A DNA stretch of 53,879 nucleotides from UBA2773 sp964643985 (lineage in GTDB: Bacteria > Patescibacteriota > Minisyncoccia > Moranbacterales > DUUL01). The stretch is taken from NCBI GenBank assembly GCA_964643985.1, contig CAZXUS010000003.1, positions 1 to 53,879 on the forward strand. The letters are read 5' to 3'. The notes under the pieces were generated by a model. The model had not been told where the DNA came from and ran no database searches. It worked only from the letters and a program-made list of their open reading frames with translations. A program made the position numbers and the translations under genes. Below are positions 47,882 through 53,879 of this stretch, piece by piece; position 1 is the stretch's first letter, and every line of letters starts with the position of its first letter.

Positions 47882-49873
47882 ATGATGTCTAAATGCTATT
47901 ATTATCGAATTATCCCTCTCACTCGGATTTCAATTGATCACGAGCCTCATTTTACCTACCAATCTGAAGAAAAAATTTCTTTCGGTTCTTTGGTTATTAT
48001 TCCTTTTGGCAGAAAAAAAGTCAAAGGAATAGTTTTAGACGAACAACCGAAGCCTTCTTTTCGAACTCGAAAAATATTGCAAATTAAAACAATTAATCTG
48101 GTAAATAAAAAACAAATAGCTTTGGCTAAAAAAATTTCAGAATATTATTTCACTCCATTGGGCGTAGTTTTAAAATTTTTTACCTTTAATATTACCAAAA
48201 AAATCGTTGAAATTGACAAAGAAAATTTTTCTGAAAAATCTAAGATTCAATTGACTGAAGCTCAAAAGAAAGTCTTAGGGGGAATATCTGCCATAGACAG
48301 ACCTTCGGGAAATAACCAAAAGAAATTTCTAGTTTTTGGCCCAGCTTCTTCCGGAAAAACAGAAATTGCCATGGCTTTAATTGAAAAAAATTTACAAGAA
48401 AAAAAGCAATCATTGGTGATTTTACCTGAAATATTTTTATCTTATCAAGAAATTTATCGCTATCAAAAAAGATTTTTTGACAAGAAAGTGGCGCTACTCC
48501 ATTCTCAACTAAAACCTTCTGAAATTTCTGCTATTTGGACGCAAATCAAAACCGGAGAAATAGATATCCTAATCACTACCAAAATCGGTTGTTTTATGCC
48601 ATTTAAAAATTTAGGGGCCATTATCGTTGACGAAGAGCAAGACATTTCTCATAAAAATTGGAATCAAAATCCAAAATATCACGTCGAAAAAGTGGCCAGC
48701 TGGCTAGCGCAAATCTATCAATCTCAACTAATTTTTCTTTCCGCTACCCCTTCTATAAAAAATTATTGGAAAAGTAAAAATAAAGAAAACAACTGGCGAT
48801 TATTAGAATTACCTCCGCTTGAAATCAATAAAATAAAAGTACTGGAACCAGAAATTAAAATCATCAATTTATGGGAAAAATCCTATCAAAGAAATGGCGA
48901 TATTTTATTCTCCAGAGAACTTTTAGCTGATTTTAAAAAAACGCTAGAAAAAAAGAAAATTTCTCTGATTCTAGTTCCCTACCATGGCAAAAGCCAAGCG
49001 GTTTTTTGCGAAAAATGTAAAACCACTTTAAAATGTCCCAAGTGTGAGACTTCTCTTGTCCACACTAAAGATATTTATCAATGTCTTCATTGCGATTACA
49101 AAATTTCCAGTTTAACTAGTTGTCCAACCTGCAAAAGCTACAAACTCAAAAACGTTGGTTTTGGAACCGAATCAGTCGCTTCCGAAATTAAAAAAAGATT
49201 TCCCTATTCTAACGTTAGTTTGGTAGAAAAAAGCAGTTTTGAAAAAAATAAGTCTCGAACTCTTTTGTTTAAAAAAATTAGAGAAAATAAAATTGATTTT
49301 TTAATTGGAAATCAAACTATTGCTAAAGGTTTCGATTTCCCCAACATCAATTTAGTCGCAATTCTCAACGCTCAAAGATGGACCGGAAAAGCTGATTATA
49401 AATTTGACGAACGTTGGTTAGGTGGTTTTTTCCAAGTTGGCGGACGCCTTAATCGACCTCATAGCGACCAGCAAGGAATATTTTATATTCAAAGTTTTAA
49501 ATCCAATCTTGAAATTTTAGATAATCTTAAAAAATGGGACTGGCATAAATTCATCGGAAAAGAGCTTATTAATCGAGAAGCACTCGGCTATCCACCTTTC
49601 AAAAAATTATATCGATTAACTTTCAAAGATTTTAATAAAGAAAAAGTTGAAAAAATTGTCAACAAAGTATATAATCAACTACAAGAGAAGTTCACTGAAG
49701 ATGAAATCATAATCTTTGAACCTTTTTATAGTTTTATTAAAAAAAAGGGAATTTTTTGGAATAAACATATTTTAATAAAAACCGAAAACAAGGAAAGTAA
49801 TAAATTTAAAAATCAATTAAAAAAACTTTCTGTCGCTTGGAGTATTGATCCCGATCCAGAAAATATCTTTTAA
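47882..49873 (+). CDS. priA: primosomal protein N' (replication restart helicase PriA)
   Basis: 663 aa. N-terminal 3'-DNA-binding domain, then Walker A GPASSGKTE (near residue 153; the usual form is GVTGSGKTE) and DEAH-type DEEQD. The cysteine cluster is CEKCKTTLKCPKC...CLHCDYK...CPTCKS, binding two zinc ions. The helicase C-domain has GNQTIAKGFDFPNI and GRLNRP. It reloads the replisome at stalled forks. It is the first gene of a compact priA-def-fmt-rhodanese run. Confidence 0.94.
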   Translation: MMSKCYYYRIIPLTRISIDHEPHFTYQSEEKISFGSLVIIPFGRKKVKGIVLDEQPKPSFRTRKILQIKTINLVNKKQIALAKKISEYYFTPLGVVLKFFTFNITKKIVEIDKENFSEKSKIQLTEAQKKVLGGISAIDRPSGNNQKKFLVFGPASSGKTEIAMALIEKNLQEKKQSLVILPEIFLSYQEIYRYQKRFFDKKVALLHSQLKPSEISAIWTQIKTGEIDILITTKIGCFMPFKNLGAIIVDEEQDISHKNWNQNPKYHVEKVASWLAQIYQSQLIFLSATPSIKNYWKSKNKENNWRLLELPPLEINKIKVLEPEIKIINLWEKSYQRNGDILFSRELLADFKKTLEKKKISLILVPYHGKSQAVFCEKCKTTLKCPKCETSLVHTKDIYQCLHCDYKISSLTSCPTCKSYKLKNVGFGTESVASEIKKRFPYSNVSLVEKSSFEKNKSRTLLFKKIRENKIDFLIGNQTIAKGFDFPNINLVAILNAQRWTGKADYKFDERWLGGFFQVGGRLNRPHSDQQGIFYIQSFKSNLEILDNLKKWDWHKFIGKELINREALGYPPFKKLYRLTFKDFNKEKVEKIVNKVYNQLQEKFTEDEIIIFEPFYSFIKKKGIFWNKHILIKTENKESNKFKNQLKKLSVAWSIDPDPENIF

Positions 49874-49905
49874 TAAAAAAATTAATCAATTCTTAGCAAT
49901 CAATT

Positions 49906-50355
49906 ATGAAAATATTAGAATATCCCAACGAAATTTTAAGAAACAAATCCGAAGAAGTTAAAGATCCAACTAGCGTTGAAACCAAACAGTTAATCGCGGA
50001 GATGCTTCAAACTATGAGAGCCAACAATGGTTTAGGCCTAGCAGCCCCTCAAGTTGGAAAAAATTTGAGACTTTGTATGATTGAAATTGAACACGAACTT
50101 TTTGTGTTGATAAATCCAGAAATCAAAAATATTTCCAAAGAAGAAATTTTAGCTGAAGAAGGTTGCCTTTCTTTTCCTAATAAATTTCTAAAAATTTCAA
50201 GAGGTAAAAGAATAAAAATAAAAGCCACTGATTCAAATGGTAAAAAACAAATTATTAGAGCTCGGGGACTTTTAGCTCGAGCTATTCAACACGAAATTGA
50301 CCATCTGAACGGGGTTCTAATTGTTGACCGAGTTGAAGAAAACCAGAATGCTTAA
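49906..50355 (+). CDS. def: peptide deformylase
   Basis: 149 aa. All three motifs: GLGLAAPQVG (42-51), EEGCLSFP (84-91, metal Cys) and HEIDH (129-133, two metal His and catalytic Glu). It removes the N-formyl group from nascent proteins. It lies between priA (32 bp) and fmt (33 bp), whose product adds the formyl group; the pairing is conserved. Confidence 0.96.
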   Translation: MKILEYPNEILRNKSEEVKDPTSVETKQLIAEMLQTMRANNGLGLAAPQVGKNLRLCMIEIEHELFVLINPEIKNISKEEILAEEGCLSFPNKFLKISRGKRIKIKATDSNGKKQIIRARGLLARAIQHEIDHLNGVLIVDRVEENQNA

Positions 50356-50388
50356 TAAACTATTTTTAAATAACTTTTCCAAAAATCA

Positions 50389-51342
50389 ATGAAATTGAAA
50401 GACGCTCGAATAATTTTTATGGGAACTTCTTTTTTTGCTAAAGAAATTTTAAAAAATTTGATTGAAAGCGAAATAAAAATTAACTTAGTTATAACCCAAC
50501 CCGATAAACCGGCTGGAAGAAAAAAAGAATTGAAATCATCCGAAATAAAAATATTCACTCAAAAAAATAATCTAAAGTTAGCTCAGTTTCCAAAATTAAA
50601 CGAAAACGCTATTTCCGAAATTGAAAAAATTAAACCTGATTTAATTTTAGTAGTTGCTTATGGACTGATAATTCCTCCGGAAATTATCAAACAACCTCCA
50701 TATGAATGTGTCAATATTCACCCTTCCCTACTGCCCAAACTTCGTGGTTCTTCCCCGATTCAAACTGCATTGCTCGAAGGATTTGAAAAAACTGGAACGA
50801 CTATAATGAAAATCGATTCTAGCATTGATTCCGGCGAAATAATCGCTCAAAAAACAATTCAAATAAAAGCTCAGGATATTTACCCTGCTCTAGAAAAAAA
50901 TTTATTAAAGATAACTAACAAAATTTTAATAAAAACTTTAGATGATTATCTTGAAAAAAAAATCACTCCCAAACCACAAAATCACGAACAGGCTTCTTTT
51001 ACTAAAATAATCAAGAAACAAGACGGTCAAATTGATTGGACTGAAACTTCTGAAAAAATTTACAACAAATTTAGAGCGTTTTATGATTGGCCTCAGATTT
51101 ACACTTTTTGGACAAATAAGGGAAAAACTAAAAAAATCACTTTAACCGAAATTGCGTTGACCAATCAAACCAAAAAAGATAAAAAAATCGGTGAAGTTTA
51201 TCAAGAAAATAATCAAGTTTTAGTTAATGCTAAACAAGGCTCACTGATTCTAGAAAAAATAAAATTAGAAGGCAAGAATAATTTAACCATTAAAGACTTC
51301 CTAAACGGCAATCCCGCTTTAATTGGAAGTATTTTAAAATAA
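50389..51342 (+). CDS. fmt: methionyl-tRNA formyltransferase
   Basis: 317 aa, usual length. Formyl-THF site: NIHPSLLPKLRGSSPIQTAL with Asn/His, and SIDSGEII with the third catalytic residue Asp. The C-terminal OB-like domain recognises Met-tRNA-fMet (QIDWTETSEKIYNKFRAFYD). It formylates initiator Met-tRNA. Immediately after def and 5 bp before the rhodanese gene. Confidence 0.95.
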   Translation: MKLKDARIIFMGTSFFAKEILKNLIESEIKINLVITQPDKPAGRKKELKSSEIKIFTQKNNLKLAQFPKLNENAISEIEKIKPDLILVVAYGLIIPPEIIKQPPYECVNIHPSLLPKLRGSSPIQTALLEGFEKTGTTIMKIDSSIDSGEIIAQKTIQIKAQDIYPALEKNLLKITNKILIKTLDDYLEKKITPKPQNHEQASFTKIIKKQDGQIDWTETSEKIYNKFRAFYDWPQIYTFWTNKGKTKKITLTEIALTNQTKKDKKIGEVYQENNQVLVNAKQGSLILEKIKLEGKNNLTIKDFLNGNPALIGSILK

Positions 51343-51347
51343 AAAAA

Positions 51348-52163
51348 ATGACAAAAAAAGACAATTCAACTTTAATTGCGTTTTCCACAATGATGATTTT
51401 ACTAATGGCGGTAATTATATATTTCGTAATAACCAAAAAGAATTCTTCCGATGAAAATTCTCTGCTGGAAACCGAAGAAGAAAAAATTGAAGAGCTCAAT
51501 TATAATCTTACTTTTATAACCCCTAAAAAAGTTTTCGAAGCTATCCGTAAAGAAAATTCTCTCATAATTGACACTAGAAATAATCCAGATTTCATTGAAA
51601 ATCACATTGAATCTTCGATAAATATTCCTTTGGAAAATTTTATCGAGAAAGAATTTCAATTAGATATAGAAAAAAATCTAATTTTCATAGAAAAAGAAGG
51701 AACTCAAGACGGAAAAAAAATAGCCAACCGACTCAAAGAAAATGGCTATAAATTAAATTACTTAAAAGGTGGACTCTACAGTTATCTTGGCGCTGGTTAT
51801 GACTTAATTTCCTACGGAGACGTCAATTCAGCTCAAGATAGAGCCAAGGTCAATTTAATCGATTTAGCAACTCTCGGAAGCAAACTCACTTCTGGGGAAA
51901 GATTTATCTATTTAGATGTTCGAAAAAAAAGTGATTTTGATAAAGATCATTTTGAAAATTCAGTCAATATCGCCTTAGAAGATTTAGAAAAAAATAAAAG
52001 CAATCTTCCAACTGGAAAACTTTTAATTATCGATGAAAATAACGCCCGCAGTTTTAAAGCTGCCGTTCGATTGTCCGATATGAATGTATTGACTGTTTAT
52101 TACTTAACCGATAAATATAGTGAATTTAAAAAAGCCATTCAAAATAAAACACTACTGAAGTAG
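51348..52163 (+). CDS. membrane-anchored tandem rhodanese-like protein without catalytic cysteines
   Basis: 271 aa. One N-terminal transmembrane helix (LIAFSTMMILLMAVIIYFVI), an acidic linker, then two rhodanese modules (about 57-150 and 165-265). Each has the LIIDTRNNPDFIENHIESSI or YLDVRKKSDFDKDHFENSVN type start and the strand before the active-site loop. That loop reads FIEKEGTQDG and IIDENNARSF, with Glu and Asp where Cys stands in active sulphurtransferases. It is probably a binding or regulatory module outside the cytoplasmic membrane. It starts 5 bp after fmt. Confidence 0.8.
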   Translation: MTKKDNSTLIAFSTMMILLMAVIIYFVITKKNSSDENSLLETEEEKIEELNYNLTFITPKKVFEAIRKENSLIIDTRNNPDFIENHIESSINIPLENFIEKEFQLDIEKNLIFIEKEGTQDGKKIANRLKENGYKLNYLKGGLYSYLGAGYDLISYGDVNSAQDRAKVNLIDLATLGSKLTSGERFIYLDVRKKSDFDKDHFENSVNIALEDLEKNKSNLPTGKLLIIDENNARSFKAAVRLSDMNVLTVYYLTDKYSEFKKAIQNKTLLK

Positions 52164-52197
52164 AGTTTTATTTTGAAATTTACAATAAACTTTTGAT

Positions 52198-52312
52198 AAA
52201 TATTCAATACTCAACATTCAACATTCATTCAACAACTAAATACTTCAATACTCAATTATTGAATATTGATAAATTGGATATTGAATGAATATTGTTTATT
52301 GAATATTGAACA
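52198..52312. repeat. AT-rich inverted repeat (TATTCAAT/ATTGAATA type)
   Basis: Left part TATTCAATACTCAACATTC and right part GAATATTGTTTATTGAATAT with repeated TTGAATATTGA units form a long imperfect hairpin after the rhodanese gene. Confidence 0.65.
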
Positions 52313-52324
52313 TTTGCTCTTAAT

Positions 52325-52374
52325 TAGTACGGCGAACGAAAAGTGCAGATTTCAACATAATAAACGCCTCCAAA
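52325..52374. repeat. 3'-half fragment of repeat family 2
   Basis: AGTACGGCGAACG...GATTTCAACATAATAAACGC...CTCCAAA aligns with the second half of the family 2 copies; the first half is absent. Confidence 0.55.
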
Positions 52375-52390
52375 GCTAGAGACTTAATAA

Positions 52391-52463
52391 TTTAAGTAAA
52401 GTTTGAGGAGAATTTGAGCACCGAGTAAGACGTACTGAAAAGTACGGCGAACGAGTGGCGGAA
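52391..52463. repeat. structured palindromic repeat family 2, copy truncated by a MITE
   Basis: Starts TTTAAGTAAAGTTTGAGGAG like copy a. Central stem GTACT/AGTAC with loop GAAA. It breaks off after GTGGCGGAAAT, where MITE copy E begins. Confidence 0.75.
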
Positions 52464-52466
52464 ATA

Positions 52467-52627
52467 GGGACCAAGTTTGAATACAATTTCGTAATGAAAT
52501 TTTAAATTTTTGAGGTAAATTATTCAAATAATTTTTGAAGCACTGGCCATAGTCAATGTAATAAAATTTTTGTATAATTTAGCCAAAAATTTTAGATTGA
52601 ATAGAAAGAGTATTTAAATTTAGTCCC
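52467..52627. mobile_element. MITE-like palindromic element, copy E (161 bp)
   Basis: Ends GGGACCAAGTTTGAATAC and GTATTTAAATTTAGTCCC are inverted. The inner block TTTTTGAGGTAAATTATTCA and AATTTTTGAAGC are shared with copy A. Together with the neighbouring repeats it fills the 498-bp gap between the rhodanese gene and the enolase 3' end. No gene is seen there. Confidence 0.8.
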
Positions 52628-52661
52628 AAGACAAAAAAATTTACTAAATTTTTAAGTCTCA

Positions 52662-53879
52662 TCAGTACTCTCTTTGCTCGATTTCCATGATGCGATTGTA
52701 CTTGGCGGCTCTCTCAATCCTCGCCGGCGCCCCAAACTTCACATACTCCGCTTCCGTCGCAATCGCTAAATCAGCAATAAAATCATCCGCTGTTTCTCCA
52801 CTTCGATGCGATACCGCAATTTTAAAATCATTATCTCGAGCAACATTAATTGCCCTAATCGTCTCAGACAAAGATCCAATTTGATTAACTTTAATTAAAA
52901 CCGCGTTACAAGCATCCTTATTAACCGCTTCTTGAATTAATTTTTCATTAGTCACCAATAAATCATCTCCGATTATCGGTAATTTATGTTTATTTTCTTG
53001 ATTAAAAGCAATCCAACCCGTCCAATCAAATTCACTCATCGGATCTTCAATCACTTTCATATTATATTTTTCAATCCATTCTTGATACATTGATTGGATT
53101 TTTTTGCTATCCAATGAAACTTTTTCTAATTTCAAATTATATTTATTGGTTTTTTTATCATAAAAACTGTTAGCCGCCGCATCAATTCCAGTTCCCACTT
53201 CTTTTTTAGAATAACCAGCTTTCTTAATTGCTTTTTGGATAAACGCTAAAGCACTTTGATTATCTGGCAAGCGAGGAGCAAAACCGCCCTCATCACCCAC
53301 CGCTACTCGATAATCGTCCCCAATCAAAATATTTCGTAAATTATGATAAACTTCCGCTCCGGCTCTTATCCTATCGGTAAAATTTTCAAAACCAAATGGC
53401 ACCACCATAAATTCCTGAATATCCAATAAACTGTCAGAATGTTCTCCACCATTAACTAAATTCATCATTGGAATTGGAAATTTATAATCAACGCTTTCTT
53501 CCAAATCATAAACTTTTCGTAAATATTTCCACAATGGTAAACCTTTTTTAATCGCCGCCACTCTGGCCACCGCTAAAGAAACTGCCAAAATGGCATTGGC
53601 TCCCAACCTTGATTTGTTTTCAGTTCCATCCAATTCAATCATAATTTGATCGATTTCTTTTTGATCAAAAATTGACATATTTTTAATAGCAGGAAAAATT
53701 TCTTTTTCAATATTCTCACAAACCTGCTGAACTCCCTTGCCTAAAAATCTTTTCTTGTCACCATCCCGAAGCTCTAAGGCTTCTTTGGTTCCAGTAGAAG
53801 CTCCTGAAGGCACCGCTGCCTTAGCCGACGTTCCGTCCATCAATGTCACTCTAGCCTCCACTGTCGGATTAGCTCTCGA
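52662..53879 (-). CDS. eno: enolase (5' end outside window)
   Basis: 405 codons are visible; the frame is open to the right edge, and about a dozen N-terminal codons are missing (the first visible residues are SRANPTVEARVTL). Markers: catalytic-loop PSGASTGTKEALELRDGD, MMNLVNGGEHSDS, VGDEGGFAP (catalytic Glu), EDPMSEFDW and GDDLLVTN (metal ligands), LIKVNQIG (catalytic Lys) and SHRSGET. It dehydrates 2-phosphoglycerate to PEP. No Shine-Dalgarno or promoter is visible because the start is cut off. Confidence 0.97.
   Translation of the reverse strand, partial: SRANPTVEARVTLMDGTSAKAAVPSGASTGTKEALELRDGDKKRFLGKGVQQVCENIEKEIFPAIKNMSIFDQKEIDQIMIELDGTENKSRLGANAILAVSLAVARVAAIKKGLPLWKYLRKVYDLEESVDYKFPIPMMNLVNGGEHSDSLLDIQEFMVVPFGFENFTDRIRAGAEVYHNLRNILIGDDYRVAVGDEGGFAPRLPDNQSALAFIQKAIKKAGYSKKEVGTGIDAAANSFYDKKTNKYNLKLEKVSLDSKKIQSMYQEWIEKYNMKVIEDPMSEFDWTGWIAFNQENKHKLPIIGDDLLVTNEKLIQEAVNKDACNAVLIKVNQIGSLSETIRAINVARDNDFKIAVSHRSGETADDFIADLAIATEAEYVKFGAPARIERAAKYNRIMEIEQREY

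Noticed and set aside
1..53879. CRISPR arrays, insertion sequences with transposase, prophage genes
   Set aside because: No regularly spaced identical repeats, no transposase or integrase motifs and no phage structural genes were seen; the repeats found are dispersed palindromes.

Overview
The window is about 54 kb of AT-rich bacterial DNA with a complete, mostly housekeeping gene set on both strands. Several traits point to the Candidate Phyla Radiation (Patescibacteria, most like the Parcubacteria side): very low GC; TPR-tailed O-antigen-ligase-type membrane proteins; a VanW protein; a short SMC without a hinge; a ThrRS without its TGS domain; nearly no Shine-Dalgarno sites in front of core genes; and dense small palindromic repeats. 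This assignment is inference. TGA is used as an ordinary stop, so the Gracilibacteria/SR1 code is not in use.

Layout. 1-4 kb: partial ABC ATPase and an O-antigen ligase/TPR protein (minus). 4-10 kb (plus): rpmE, prfA-prmC, smpB-ssrA (tmRNA), infC-rpmI-rplT, a translation and ribosome-rescue block. 10-14.5 kb (minus): an accessory stretch with two frameshift-damaged genes (HAD-like, LD-carboxypeptidase), an RNHCP protein, a TrpR-like repressor with palindromic sites and a cysteine-rich Fe-S protein. 14.6-15.1 kb: a structured RNA of about 490 nt that I cannot name. 15-24 kb: a second O-antigen ligase, valS, a PrsW-like protein, a small heat-shock protein, a VanW protein, membrane proteins, tRNA-His and a ferredoxin. 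24-30 kb: gpmI (minus), dnaE and a Nudix hydrolase. 30-34 kb (minus): small accessory genes, a CaCA antiporter and a VTT-domain protein. 34-38 kb: a T-box leader, thrS and miaB. 38-43 kb (minus): three micro-ORFs, rsmI, smc and rnc. 43-47 kb (minus): the nrdR-nrdD operon with a small downstream glycyl-radical gene. 47-52 kb (plus): LigB-like, priA, def, fmt, rhodanese. The right edge holds a partial enolase (minus).

The most interesting points are these. (1) The class III ribonucleotide reductase appears split: NrdD stops just where its glycyl-radical site should be, and a separate 80-aa zinc-ribbon protein next door carries the RVxGF motif. (2) thrS has a T-box leader with a very small stem I whose terminal loop carries a Thr codon, and a mobile palindromic element sits between its antiterminator and its terminator. 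(3) At least two unnamed families of dispersed elements occur: a 160-190 bp terminal-inverted-repeat MITE (five copies) and a roughly 100 bp RNA-like element with compensatory changes in its stems. One copy of the latter lies in frame inside rsmI, much like Rickettsia palindromic elements. miaB also carries two in-frame palindromes. (4) An unidentified structured RNA of about 490 nt has its own promoter and terminator. (5) infC has no ATG, GTG or TTG at its natural start and seems to begin at ATC.
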